A stretch of DNA of 44,052 bases from Pseudacidovorax intermedius. Lineage in GTDB: Bacteria > Pseudomonadota > Gammaproteobacteria > Burkholderiales > Burkholderiaceae_C. The position numbers and the translations under genes were made by a program. The stretch is taken from NCBI RefSeq assembly GCF_001476815.1, contig NZ_LDSL01000066.1:1-44052 (forward strand), given 5' to 3'. The notes under the pieces were generated by a model. That model was given only the letters and a program-made list of their open reading frames with translations. It made no database searches and was not told the DNA's origin. Positions 7,774 through 19,631 of the stretch are shown piece by piece (position 1 is the first letter of the stretch; every line of letters begins with the position of its first letter).

Positions 7774-8861
7774 CGCAAGCCATGAACGCTTCGGCAACGA
7801 GCATTGCGCAGTTGTACAGGTCCGGCGAAGGCAAGGTCTCCGACAAGTGGGAACTCTACCTGCGCGAGTATGAGCGGCTGCTTTCGCCATACCGTCAGCA
7901 TGCCGTCTGCCTGCTCGAGGTCGGCGTCCAGAATGGCGGTTCTCTCGAGCGTTGGGGCCAATACTTTCCCAATGCAGTGAGCCTCGTCGGCTGCGACATC
8001 AACGAGGATTGCAGGAAGCTCCGCTACGACGATCCGCGCATCACGGTCGTGGTTGGCGATGCGAATGCGCCTGACGTCGCGGCCCGCATCCTCGAATGCG
8101 CGCCCGCTTTCGACATCGTCATTGACGACGGCTCCCACCGCTCGGGTGACATCGTCAAATCCTTCGCCCGGTTCTTTCCGTCGCTCAAAAGCGGTGGCGT
8201 CTTCATCGCCGAAGACCTGCATTGCAGCTATTGGAAGGGCTACGAGGGTGGCCTTTCCTATCCCCTCTCGGCGATCGCCTTCTTCAAGCGGCTGGCTGAC
8301 ATCGTGTCTCACGAACACTGGGGCGTTCCGCTCGCGAGAAAAGACGTGCTCGGCGCGTTCGTGGAGGAATACGGTTACGCGTTCGACGAAGACGACCTGG
8401 CCACCATTCACTCGGTCGAGTTCGTGAACTCCATCTGCGTCGTCACCAAGCGCCACGTTGGAGAAAACACGCTCGGAAGACGCATCGTCTCCGGTCATGA
8501 GGACCTGGTGTGGGCGGGAGCCAAAGCGCTCCGCATGCAGCCCCACGTTCCGGTGATCGAAACGGGCAATCCCTGGAATGAGATCGGCCGTCTGCCAGAG
8601 CGGGAGCGCGCGCAACTTCAAGCATCGGTTGCGGCGTTGCAGGCCGAACGGGATGGACTGGCTGCCGAATTGGCCGATGCCAGGGCAGACGCCGCCGCGG
8701 TGATGCAGCGCGAATCGGAGCTGCAAGGCTCGTTGGCGGCCGAGCGCGACGCACACAGGCGCACCGAGCAGGCGCTCACCGCCGAAGTGGCCGCGCTGCG
8801 CCAATCGACCAGTTGGCGCATCACCGCGCCGCTTAGGCGCCTGCGGTCCTTGTTCAAATAG
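7770..8861 (+). CDS. Class I SAM-dependent methyltransferase with C-terminal coiled coil
   Basis: The 363-residue protein begins with a Rossmann methyltransferase domain. CLLEVGVQNGGSLERW near residue 46 is SAM motif I, VGCDINEDC is the acidic strand-2 end, and DIVIDDGSHRSGDIVKSF near residue 114 with GGVFIAEDLHCSYW near residue 148 resemble TylF/macrocin O-methyltransferase and cephalosporin-hydroxylase-like families. Residues 277-340 are a heptad-rich Ala/Glu/Arg helix (coiled coil), and the last residues are STSWRITAPLRRL. That ending is known from many surface-glycan glycosyltransferases and methyltransferases. It overlaps the glycosyltransferase gene by four bases. It probably caps or decorates a glycan chain by O-methylation, with the coiled coil serving assembly or length control; this last point is inference. 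Confidence 0.82.
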   Translation: MTQAMNASATSIAQLYRSGEGKVSDKWELYLREYERLLSPYRQHAVCLLEVGVQNGGSLERWGQYFPNAVSLVGCDINEDCRKLRYDDPRITVVVGDANAPDVAARILECAPAFDIVIDDGSHRSGDIVKSFARFFPSLKSGGVFIAEDLHCSYWKGYEGGLSYPLSAIAFFKRLADIVSHEHWGVPLARKDVLGAFVEEYGYAFDEDDLATIHSVEFVNSICVVTKRHVGENTLGRRIVSGHEDLVWAGAKALRMQPHVPVIETGNPWNEIGRLPERERAQLQASVAALQAERDGLAAELADARADAAAVMQRESELQGSLAAERDAHRRTEQALTAEVAALRQSTSWRITAPLRRLRSLFK

Positions 8862-8873
8862 CAGCGCGCGTCG

Positions 8874-9800
8874 TCACCGCCCCCAGCGCAGCACCAGCGG
8901 ATCCAGCCGCCGCGCGATGTCGATCAGCTCGCGCCGCGTCGCCGGGTGCATGGGCGGCAGCGGGTGCCGCGGCGCCTCGCAGGCGATCACGCCGCCTTCC
9001 TTCATCAGCGCCTTGGCCGCCAGCATGCCGGCCTGGCGGTTCTCGTGGTTGATGAGCGGCAGCCAGCGCTGGTAGTGCGCGAAGGCGCCGTCCATGTCGC
9101 CGCGCCGGTGCGCCTCCAGGATGGGGCGGATGCCGTCCGGAAAGCCGCCACCCGTCATCGCGCCGGTGGCGCCCGCGTTTAGGTCGGCCAGCAGGGTGAT
9201 GGCCTCCTCGCCGTCCCACGGGCCTTCGATGGCATCGCCGCCCAGCTGGATCAGCTCGCGCAGCTTGTTGGCGGCGCCGGCGGTTTCCATCTTGAAGTAG
9301 GACAGGTGTTCGATCTCGCGCGCCATGCGGGCCAGGAAGGCGGGGCTCAGCACCGTGCCGCTGGCCGGCGCGTCCTGGACCATGATGGGGATGTCGATGG
9401 CGTCGGACACCTCCTGGTAGAAGGCCTGGATCTGCGCCTCGGGCACGCGGAAGGTGGCGCCGTGGTAGGGCGGCATCACCATCACCATGGCGGCACCCAT
9501 GTCCTGCGCGCGGCGGCTGCGCTGGGCGCAGATGCGCGTGGCGTAGTGCGAGGTGGTGACTATCACCGGCACGCGGCCGGCGACGTGCTCCAGCGCCGTG
9601 CGGGTGAGCACCTCGCGTTCCTCGTCGGACAGGGAGAACTGCTCCGAGAAGTTGGCCAGGATGGCCAGGCCGTCCACGCCGGCGTCGATCATGAAATCCA
9701 GGGCGCGCTTCTGGCTGGGCAGGTCGAGCTCGCCGCTGTCGGTGAAGGTGGTGGGCACCACCGGAAAGATGCCGCGGTACGGGGTGGCGGGATGGGCCAT
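8874..9800 (-). CDS. DapA-family lyase, probable L-2-keto-3-deoxyarabonate dehydratase
   Basis: This is a 308-residue (beta/alpha)8 protein of the dihydrodipicolinate synthase/KDG aldolase superfamily. The Schiff-base lysine is Lys170 in YFKMET, and the carboxylate-binding region is ANFSEQFSLSDEE near residue 49. The segment VQDAPASGT, instead of the YN(V/I)P of true DapA, is what I recall of L-2-keto-3-deoxyarabonate dehydratases (to alpha-ketoglutarate semialdehyde). It is the last gene of the sugar operon, 43 bases after the IlvD/Edd dehydratase that would supply its substrate. Other DapA-family activities (KDG or 5-keto-4-deoxyglucarate) are possible. Its 3' end is duplicated in decayed form at 3532-3652. 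Confidence 0.8.
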   Translation of the reverse strand: MAHPATPYRGIFPVVPTTFTDSGELDLPSQKRALDFMIDAGVDGLAILANFSEQFSLSDEEREVLTRTALEHVAGRVPVIVTTSHYATRICAQRSRRAQDMGAAMVMVMPPYHGATFRVPEAQIQAFYQEVSDAIDIPIMVQDAPASGTVLSPAFLARMAREIEHLSYFKMETAGAANKLRELIQLGGDAIEGPWDGEEAITLLADLNAGATGAMTGGGFPDGIRPILEAHRRGDMDGAFAHYQRWLPLINHENRQAGMLAAKALMKEGGVIACEAPRHPLPPMHPATRRELIDIARRLDPLVLRWGR

Positions 9801-9843
9801 GGGCAGTTGCGTCTCGGCGTGTCGGAAGGAAGGCGGACAGGGC

Positions 9844-11583
9844 TCAGTGCGAGTGGCGAGGCACCGCAGCGCCGCGGCAACCCACCAGGAAGTCGAGGTC
9901 GCAGCCCTCGTCGGCCTGCAGCACGTGCTCGACGTACAGCTTGCGGTAGCCGCCGCCGGGGGGCGTCAGGCTCTTCTGCACGTCGGCCATGCGGCTCGCG
10001 TATTCCTCGTCGGAGATGTCCAGGTGCAGCCGGCCGGCGTCGCTGTCCAGCTCGATCCAGTCGCCGTCGCGCACCATGGCCAGCGGGCCGCCGGCCGCCG
10101 CCTCGGGCGCCACGTGCAGCACCACGGTGCCGTAAGCGGTGCCGCTCATGCGTGCATCCGAGATGCGCACCATGTCCTTGATGCCCTGGCGCAGCAGCTT
10201 CGGCGGCAGGCCCATGTTGCCCACCTCGGCCATGCCCGGATAGCCGCGTGGACCGCAGTTCTTGAGCACCAGCACCGAGTCGGCGTCGACGTCGAGCGCT
10301 TCGTCGACGATGCGCTCCTTGTAGTGCTCCAGGTTCTCGAACACCACGGCCCGGCCGCGGTGCTTGAGCAGGGCCGGCGTGGCGGCCGAGGGCTTGAGCA
10401 CGGCGCCGCGCGGCGACAGGTTGCCGCGCAGCACGCGGATGCTGCCGTCGTCGATGAGCGGCTTGTCCAGCGGGCGGATGACCTCGGGGTCATGGATCGG
10501 CGCCTCGCGCACGTTGTCCCACAGGCTCTGGCCGTTGGCCGTGAGCGCGTCGGGGTGCGGCAGCAGGCCGGCCTCGCCCATGCGGCGCAGCACGCCCGGC
10601 AGGCCGCCGGCGTAATAGAACTCCTCCATCAGGAAGCGGCCCGAGGGCATCAGGTCCACCAGCGTGGGCATGCCCTGGCCGACGCGCGTCCAGTCCTCCA
10701 GCGCCAGGTCCACGCCGATGCGCCCGGCGATGGCCTTGAGGTGGATCACTGCATTGGTGGAGCCGCCGATGGCCGCGTTGGTGCGGATGGCGTTCTCGAA
10801 GGCCTGGCGGGTGAGCAGCTTCGACAGCTTGAGGTCGTCCCGGGCCATCTGAACGATGCGCTGGCCCGACAGGTGCGCCAGCACGTAGCGGCGTGCGTCC
10901 ACCGCCGGAATGGCGGCGTTGTGCGGCAGCGTGACGCCCAGCGCCTCGGCCATGCAGGCCATGGTCGAGGCCGTGCCCATGGTGTTGCAGGTGCCGGCGG
11001 AGCGCGACATGCCGCCTTCGGCCGAGAGGAACTTGTGAAGGTCGATCTCGCCCGCCTTGAGCGACTCGTGCAGCTGCCACACCGAGGTGCCCGAGCCGAT
11101 GTTCTTGCCGTCGAGCTTGCCGTTGAGCATGGGCCCGCCCGACACCACGATGGCCGGCACGTCGCAGCTGGCCGCGCCCATCAGCAGCGCGGGCGTGGTC
11201 TTGTCGCAGCCGGCCAGCAGCACCACCGCATCGATGGGATTGCCGCGGATCGCCTCTTCCACGTCCATCGCCGCCAGATTGCGGGTGAGCATGGCCGTGG
11301 GCCGCAGGTTCGACTCGCCATTGGAGAACACCGGGAACTCCACCGGAAAGCCGCCCGCCTCGTACACGCCGCGGCGCACATGCTCGGCGATCTTGCGGAA
11401 GTGCGCGTTGCAGGGCGTCAGTTCCGACCAGGTGTTGCAGATGCCGATCACCGGCCGGCCGTCGAACTCATGGTCGGGGAAGCCCTGGTTCTTCATCCAG
11501 CTGCGGTACATGAAGCCGTTCTTGTCGTTGTGGCCGAACCATTCGGTGGAACGCAGCTTCTTCTTGGGGGTGTTGTCGGACAT
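9844..11583 (-). CDS. IlvD/Edd family sugar-acid dehydratase, probable L-arabonate dehydratase
   Basis: At 579 residues it has the normal length of the IlvD/Edd pentonate dehydratase branch. Three iron-sulfur ligand cysteines are at the expected places: Cys58 (ELTPCNAHF), Cys126 (AGCDKTTPALLMG, with Lys128 the Mg-site lysine) and Cys199 (SAGTCNTMGTAST). The N-terminal STEWFGHNDKNGFMYRSWM is typical of the L-arabonate/D-xylonate/D-gluconate dehydratase subgroup rather than dihydroxyacid dehydratase. It would remove water from L-arabonate to give L-2-keto-3-deoxyarabonate for the DapA-family enzyme next door. Substrate choice among aldonates cannot be settled from sequence. It lies 46 bases downstream of the yjfF-like permease gene. 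Confidence 0.85.
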   Translation of the reverse strand: MSDNTPKKKLRSTEWFGHNDKNGFMYRSWMKNQGFPDHEFDGRPVIGICNTWSELTPCNAHFRKIAEHVRRGVYEAGGFPVEFPVFSNGESNLRPTAMLTRNLAAMDVEEAIRGNPIDAVVLLAGCDKTTPALLMGAASCDVPAIVVSGGPMLNGKLDGKNIGSGTSVWQLHESLKAGEIDLHKFLSAEGGMSRSAGTCNTMGTASTMACMAEALGVTLPHNAAIPAVDARRYVLAHLSGQRIVQMARDDLKLSKLLTRQAFENAIRTNAAIGGSTNAVIHLKAIAGRIGVDLALEDWTRVGQGMPTLVDLMPSGRFLMEEFYYAGGLPGVLRRMGEAGLLPHPDALTANGQSLWDNVREAPIHDPEVIRPLDKPLIDDGSIRVLRGNLSPRGAVLKPSAATPALLKHRGRAVVFENLEHYKERIVDEALDVDADSVLVLKNCGPRGYPGMAEVGNMGLPPKLLRQGIKDMVRISDARMSGTAYGTVVLHVAPEAAAGGPLAMVRDGDWIELDSDAGRLHLDISDEEYASRMADVQKSLTPPGGGYRKLYVEHVLQADEGCDLDFLVGCRGAAVPRHSH

Positions 11584-11629
11584 GGTGGCTTTCAGGAGGA
11601 CGGAAGCGACGATGGGGAAATAGGAGGGT

Positions 11630-12679
11630 TCAGCGCCGCGCCGCGCGCATGGACACCACGCGCTGCAGCAGGCAGAAGGCGAAGAGCAGCAGGCCGACGA
11701 CGATGCGCGTCCACCAGGAGCTGAGGGTGCCGTCGAAGGCGATGAGGGTCTGGATCACGCCCAGCATCAGCACGCCGAACAGCGTGCCGGCCACATAGCC
11801 CACGCCGCCGCTGAGCAGCGTGCCGCCGATCACCACGGCGGCGATGGCGTCCAGCTCCAGGCCCACCGCATGCAGGCCGTAGCCCGAGAGCATGTAGAAG
11901 GTGAAGAGCACGCCGGCCAGCGCCGAGCACAGGCCCGACAGGGCATACACGCCGACCAGCGTGCGCCGCACCGGCAGGCCCATCAGGTGGGCCGAGTGCG
12001 CGTTGCCGCCGATGGCGTACACGGTGCGTCCGAAGGGCGTGCAGTGGCCCACGTACATGGCGACCAGCAGCACGGCCACGCCGATCACGGCGCCCAGCGA
12101 CAGCGAGGTGCCGGCAAGGAAGGGCAGGCGCAGTTGCGCCAGCTCGGTGTAGGCCTCGCTGGTGATGCTGATCGAGTCGATGCTGATCAGGTAGCACAGC
12201 CCGCGCGCCAGGAACATGCCCGCCAGCGTGACGATGAAGGGCTGCAGCCGGAAGCGCTCGATCAGCAGGCCCATGAAGCCGCCGAAGGCCGTGCCCATCA
12301 CCAACACCACGGCGATGGCGGGCGCGGGGCTCCAGCCGTGCTGCTCCACCAGCGTGGCCAGCACCATGGTCGAGAAGGCGATCACCGAGCCCACCGACAG
12401 GTCGATGCCCCCGGTGAGGATGACGAAGGTCATGCCCACCGCCACCACCAGCAGGAAGCTGTTGTCGATCAGCAGATTCAAAAAGACCTGCAGCGAGAAG
12501 AAGCCGTCGTAACGCAGCGAGCCGGCCAGCACGACGGCTGCGAAGAGCGAGATGGTGGCGGCCAGGGGCAGGTACTTGGGGTCGAGCCGGCGGCGCGGGC
12601 GCTGGACGGCGGTAGAAGCCGGGGCAGCAGCCTGCGTCATCGGGCCGATCCGGTTGTCTTGCGGCATGACGACACTCAT
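11630..12679 (-). CDS. yjfF: Sugar ABC transporter permease, YjfF-like
   Basis: The protein of 349 residues is a BPD_transp_2 permease of the ribose/galactofuranose class with about nine or ten hydrophobic segments. The EAA-like region [20 protein letters not shown] (residues 81-100) and [27 protein letters not shown] are hallmark stretches. The start MSVVMPQ at 12679 is chosen because an AGGAGG Shine-Dalgarno lies 7 bases upstream; an upstream extension would encode the REPIN region (APLPPLPGPLPQGERE), which is not permease sequence. It pairs with YtfT as the second membrane subunit of the Ytf transporter. A REPIN-like element separates it from ytfT. Confidence 0.85.
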   Translation of the reverse strand: MSVVMPQDNRIGPMTQAAAPASTAVQRPRRRLDPKYLPLAATISLFAAVVLAGSLRYDGFFSLQVFLNLLIDNSFLLVVAVGMTFVILTGGIDLSVGSVIAFSTMVLATLVEQHGWSPAPAIAVVLVMGTAFGGFMGLLIERFRLQPFIVTLAGMFLARGLCYLISIDSISITSEAYTELAQLRLPFLAGTSLSLGAVIGVAVLLVAMYVGHCTPFGRTVYAIGGNAHSAHLMGLPVRRTLVGVYALSGLCSALAGVLFTFYMLSGYGLHAVGLELDAIAAVVIGGTLLSGGVGYVAGTLFGVLMLGVIQTLIAFDGTLSSWWTRIVVGLLLFAFCLLQRVVSMRAARR

Positions 12680-12711
12680 CGGGCGCCTCCTGTGCGCAGG
12701 GCGCTCTTCCT

Positions 12712-12828
12712 CCCTCTCCCCCTGCGGGAGAGGGCCGGGGAGAGGGGGCAGCGGCGCTCCCATCGAGGAAGGGCCCGGCCAGGCCGCAGCCCCCTCTCCC
12801 CAACCCCTCTCCCGCAAGGGGAGAGGGG
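12712..12828. repeat. REPIN-like inverted pair of CCCTCTCCCC palindromic elements, copy 1
   Basis: Left arm 12712-12746 and right arm 12791-12828 are each a small hairpin (CCCTCTCCC...GGGAGAGGG), and the two arms are near reverse complements of each other, 44 bases apart. The whole unit fills the gap between the yjfF and ytfT genes. It matches copy 2 at 18228-18344: left arms differ at one base and right arms at one base, while the spacers are unrelated. Transcribed as RNA it could fold into nested hairpins. Confidence 0.85.
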
Positions 12829-12857
12829 CTCGCAGACGAGGCCTGTCGAAAGGCGGC

Positions 12858-13898
12858 TCATCGCAGCTGCTCCTTGTGCGCGGGCCGCACGGCCAGCGTG
12901 CGCAGCGTGGCGCGGAACTCGGCGGACTGCAGCAGCATCACGGCGAACACCACGGCGGCCTTGACCACCAGGTTGATCTCGGGCGGCACGCCCAGCGAGT
13001 AGATGGCATAGGTCAGCGTCTGGATGATCAGCGCGCCGATGGCGCTGCCCACCAGGCTGAAGCGCCCGCCGGTGAGCAGCGTGCCGCCCAGCGTCACGGC
13101 CAGGATGGCGTCCAGCTCCAGCAGCTGGCCGGCGTTGTTGCCGTCCGCGCTCTTGACGTTGGAGCTGATGAGCAGCCCCGCGATGCCGGCGCACAGGCCG
13201 CACACCACGTAGCAGCCGACGATGAGGCGCCGCGCCTTCACGCCCGCCACCCGCGCCGCCGTGGGGTTGATGCCCACCGCCTGGATGAACAGCCCCAGCG
13301 CCGTGCGGGTGCAGGCCAGGCCCAGCAACGCCAGCACCGCGGCCGCCACGTACACCGAGAAGGGCAGGCCGAAGAGGTAGCCGCCGCCGATGAAGAAGAA
13401 GGGCTTGTAGTAGATGGTGAGGATCTGCCCGTCGGTGATGAGCTGCGCCAGCCCGCGGCCGGCCACCATCAGGATCAGCGTCGCGATGATGGGCTGCATG
13501 CCGATGGCACCCACCAGCAGGCCGTTCCACAGCCCGCACAGCAGGGCCACGCCCAGCGCGCCGGCGATGGCCAGCGGCAGGCCGAAGCGGGCTGTCTGCC
13601 CGTCGACCGCGCCGCCGATCAGCCAGGCCGCCACCGCCGCGCAGATGGCGACCACCGCACCCACCGAGATGTCGATGCCGCGCGTGGCGATCACCAGCGT
13701 CATGCCCAACGACACCACCACCAGCGGCGCCGCGCGGTTGAGGATGTCGACCAGGCTGCCGTAGAGGTGGCCATCGCGCCACTCCAGGTGCAGGAAGCCG
13801 GGATTGAAGCCGGCGTTCACCGCCAGCAGCAGTGCCAGCGTGAGCAGCGGCCAGGCGAGCCGGTGCTGCATCAGCCGCGAGAAAAGAGAAGAGGGCAT
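12858..13898 (-). CDS. ytfT: Sugar ABC transporter permease, YtfT-like
   Basis: The 346-residue integral membrane protein is of the ribose-class permease family. VVVSLGMTLVIATRGIDISVGA near residue 60 and GLWNGLLVGAIGMQPIIATLILMVAGRGLAQ near residue 120 are the diagnostic segments. The latter is close to what I recall of YtfT, which with YjfF forms a heterodimeric channel for galactofuranose. Only one base separates its ATG from the stop of the ATPase gene upstream (TGA-C-ATG), so the two are translationally coupled. Substrate could be a furanose or an arabinose-like sugar; the operon favours the latter. Confidence 0.87.
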   Translation of the reverse strand: MPSSLFSRLMQHRLAWPLLTLALLLAVNAGFNPGFLHLEWRDGHLYGSLVDILNRAAPLVVVSLGMTLVIATRGIDISVGAVVAICAAVAAWLIGGAVDGQTARFGLPLAIAGALGVALLCGLWNGLLVGAIGMQPIIATLILMVAGRGLAQLITDGQILTIYYKPFFFIGGGYLFGLPFSVYVAAAVLALLGLACTRTALGLFIQAVGINPTAARVAGVKARRLIVGCYVVCGLCAGIAGLLISSNVKSADGNNAGQLLELDAILAVTLGGTLLTGGRFSLVGSAIGALIIQTLTYAIYSLGVPPEINLVVKAAVVFAVMLLQSAEFRATLRTLAVRPAHKEQLR

Positions 13899-13899
13899 G

Positions 13900-15438
<1,539 letters not shown>

Positions 15439-15444
15439 GGAATC

Positions 15445-16652
15445 TCAGCGGTTCTTGTGCCAGACGTCGATGAACACGGCTGCCAGCAGCACCAGGCCCT
15501 TGATCACCTGCTGGTAGTCGATGCCGATGCCCATGATCGACATGCCGTTGTTCATCACGCCCATGACGAAGGCGCCGATGACCGCGCCCGTCACCTTGCC
15601 CACGCCGCCGGAGGCCGAGGCGCCGCCGATGAAGCAGGCCGCGATCACGTCCAGCTCGAAGCCCAGGCCGGCCTTGGGCGTGGCCGTGTTGAGCCGCGCC
15701 GCGAACACCAGCCCGGCCAGCGCCGCCAGCACGCCCATGTTGACGAAGGCATAGAAGCTCAGGCGCCGGGTGTCGATGCCCGACAGGCGCGCCGCCTTCT
15801 CGTTGCCGCCCAGGGCATAGACCCGGCGGCCGAGCGTGGTGCGGCGGGTGACGAAGTCGAACAGAACGATCAGCACCGCCATCACCACCAGCACGTTGGG
15901 CAGGCCGCGGTAGGAGGCCAGCATCCACGAGAAGCCGATCAGGAGGCCCGCGAACACCAGCGTCTTGGCCGCGAAGAAGCCGGCAGGCTCGCCCGCGATG
16001 CCGTGGGCCTGCTGGCGCTGCCGTGCGCGCCAGCCGGCAACGGCGAAGGCGGCCGCCATGGCCACGCCCAGCAGCAGCGAAGTCAGGCGCAGGCCCTGGA
16101 TGCCGAAGCCGTCGGGGATGAAGCCCGAACTCAGGCGCTGGAAGGTGTCGGGGAAGGGGCCCACCGACTGGCCCTGCAGCAGTGCCAGCGCCAGGCCCTT
16201 GAACACCAGCATGCCGGCCAGCGTGACGATGAAGGAGGGGATGCGCGCATAGGCCACGAACCAGCCCTGCGCCGCACCGATGAGCGCGCCGCCCGCCAGG
16301 CAGGCCAGCGTGGCCGGGATCACCGGCCAGTCGTGGTTGACCATCAGCACCGCGGCCAGGGCGCCGACGAAGCCGCTGACCGAGCCCACCGACAGGTCGA
16401 TGTGCCCGGCCACGATCACCAGCAGCATGCCCAGCGCCATGATGACGATGTAGCTGTTCTGCAGCACCAGGTTGGTGAGGTTGAGCGGCTGCATCAGCGT
16501 GCCGTCGGTCAGCACCTGGAACAGCACCATGATCGCCACCAGGCAGACCAGCATGCCGTATTCGCGGAAGTTGTGGCGCAGGAAGCTGCCGGTGGACGGC
16601 ACCGGCGCTTCGGCGGCCACGGTGCGTGCGGCGAGGGGGACGGCGTTGTCGG

Positions 16653-16656
<4 letters not shown>
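15445..16656 (-). CDS. gguB: Multiple-monosaccharide ABC transporter permease GguB
   Basis: The 403-residue permease has a longer central loop than the Ytf permeases ([20 protein letters not shown]), typical of the XylH/GguB branch. [30 protein letters not shown] near residue 70 is the conserved core. The start at 16656 (MTDNAV) overlaps the gguA stop in ATGA; a longer in-frame extension would read through gguA and is rejected. It forms the membrane channel of the ChvE-GguAB system, which in Agrobacterium takes up galactose, arabinose, xylose and glucose. Confidence 0.88.
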
Positions 16657-18215
<1,559 letters not shown>

Positions 18216-18227
18216 GGCTGTTGCGCT

Positions 18228-18344
18228 CCCTCTCCCCTTGCGGGAGAGGGCCGGGGAGAGGGGGCCGCGCCGCTGGCGAGGTGAGAGATCGTTGCAATGG
18301 ACGCGCCCCCTCTCCCCAACCCCTCTCCCGAAAGGGGAGAGGGG
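18228..18344. repeat. REPIN-like inverted pair, copy 2
   Basis: Left arm 18228-18262 and right arm 18307-18344 have the same architecture as copy 1 at 12712-12828, with one mismatch in each arm. It occupies the gap between chvE and gguA. The spacer (ccgcgccgctgg...) differs from that of copy 1, so the conserved part is the hairpin pair, not the whole intergenic region. Confidence 0.85.
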
Positions 18345-18392
18345 CTTATTGGCGAACTTGCGATGAGGCGGTTCATGCGCGCCGGCCGGGCT

Positions 18393-19463
18393 TCACTTGA
18401 ACTGCGCGGCCTTGTAGTAGCCGCTGCCCACGAGCACCTGCTCCCAGTTGCTCTTGTCCACGCTCACCGGCTTGAGCAGGTACGCGGGCACCACCTTCAC
18501 GCCGTTGTTGTAGGTCTTGGTGTCGTTGACCTGCGGCTGCTTGCCCGAGAGCACGGCATCCACCATGTCGGCCGTGACCTTGGCGAGTTCGCGCGTGTCC
18601 TTGAACACGGTCGAGTACTGCTCGCCGCGGATGATCGACTTGACCGAGGGCACCTCGGCGTCCTGCCCGGTCACCACCGGACAGGGTTGCTGCGCGGTGC
18701 AGTAGCCCACGCCCTTGAGCGAGGACAGGATGCCGATGGACAGGCCGTCGTAGGGCGACAGCACGGCATCGACCCGCGCATTGCCGTAGAAGGCGGACAG
18801 CAGGTTGTCCATGCGGGCCTGCGCCACCGCGCCGTCCCAGCGCAGCGTGCCCACCTTGTCCATGCCCATCTGCTTGCTGCGCACCACCAGCTTGCCGCTG
18901 TCGATGTAGGGCTTGAGCACGCTCATGGCCCCGTCGTAGAAGAAGAAGGCGTTGTTGTCGTCGGGCGAGCCACCGAAGAGCTCGATGTTGAACGGCCCCT
19001 TGCCCTGCTTGAGGCCCAGCTTGTCGACGATGGAATTGGCCTGCAGCACGCCGACCTGGAAGTTGTCGAAGGTGGCGTAGTAGTCGACGTTCTTGGTGCC
19101 GCGGATCAGCCGGTCATAAGCGATGACCTTGATGCCGCGGTCTGCCGCGTTCTGCAGCGCCTTGGTGAGCGTGGTGCCGTCGATGGAGGCGATCACCAGC
19201 ACCTTGACGCCGCGCGTGACCATGTTCTCGATCTGCGCCAGCTGGTTCGGGATGTCGTCTTCGGCGTACTGCAGGTCGGTCTTGTAGCCGCGCTCCTTGA
19301 GCACCTTGACCATGTTGTCGCCATCGGCGATCCAGCGGGCCGAGGACTTGGTGGGCATGGCGATGCCGACCAGGCCCTTGTCCTGCGCGTGGGCAGCCAG
19401 CGGGCCGAAGGCCGTCAGCGCGGCCGCTGCGGCAAGAAGGTGACGGATGAAAAGGCGGCGCAT
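18393..19463 (-). CDS. chvE: Multiple-monosaccharide-binding periplasmic protein ChvE
   Basis: The 356-residue protein has an N-terminal signal ([20 protein letters not shown], cleavage after AHA). A mature type I periplasmic-binding fold follows: [19 protein letters not shown] near residue 33, [40 protein letters not shown] and [19 protein letters not shown]. These match ChvE, which binds galactose, arabinose, glucose and others, and in plant pathogens also signals through VirA. The start at 19463 is the ATG before the signal peptide; a longer frame (to 19622) lacks any signal. Located just after ytfQ in the same operon, with gguA-gguB next. Confidence 0.9.
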   Translation of the reverse strand: MRRLFIRHLLAAAAALTAFGPLAAHAQDKGLVGIAMPTKSSARWIADGDNMVKVLKERGYKTDLQYAEDDIPNQLAQIENMVTRGVKVLVIASIDGTTLTKALQNAADRGIKVIAYDRLIRGTKNVDYYATFDNFQVGVLQANSIVDKLGLKQGKGPFNIELFGGSPDDNNAFFFYDGAMSVLKPYIDSGKLVVRSKQMGMDKVGTLRWDGAVAQARMDNLLSAFYGNARVDAVLSPYDGLSIGILSSLKGVGYCTAQQPCPVVTGQDAEVPSVKSIIRGEQYSTVFKDTRELAKVTADMVDAVLSGKQPQVNDTKTYNNGVKVVPAYLLKPVSVDKSNWEQVLVGSGYYKAAQFK

Positions 19464-19537
19464 GGTTTGTCTCTCTTGGTGTGTTGTTGTGCGAACCGGG
19501 CAACGTGAGGGAGGCGTGGTGCTCGCAGCGCCTGCCA

Positions 19538-19609
19538 GGGCACCCGCGGATCTGGCTTTGCCAGGCCGCCGGGTGCGCCCCCTTCCCGCGAAGCGAGCGA
19601 CGGGGGCGC
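19538..19609 (-). terminator. Intercistronic hairpins between ytfQ and chvE
   Basis: Two stem-loops occupy the 168-base gap. One is an interrupted stem of GGGCGCACCC-type arms (19538-19580) with an inner CTGG/CCAG stem. The other is a perfect 8-base inverted repeat, GCGCCCCC at 19575-19582 with GGGGGCGC at 19602-19609. There is no T-run, so it is more likely an mRNA-stabilising or attenuating hairpin than a strong terminator. Confidence 0.4.
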
Positions 19610-19631
19610 CGCGAAGCGGCATGGGGGTTGC

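Noticed and set aside
9553-11724. 723-codon plus-strand frame opposite the IlvD/Edd and DapA-family genes
   Set aside because: Low-complexity His/Gln/Arg composition and no family motifs; it is the complement of two clear enzymes.
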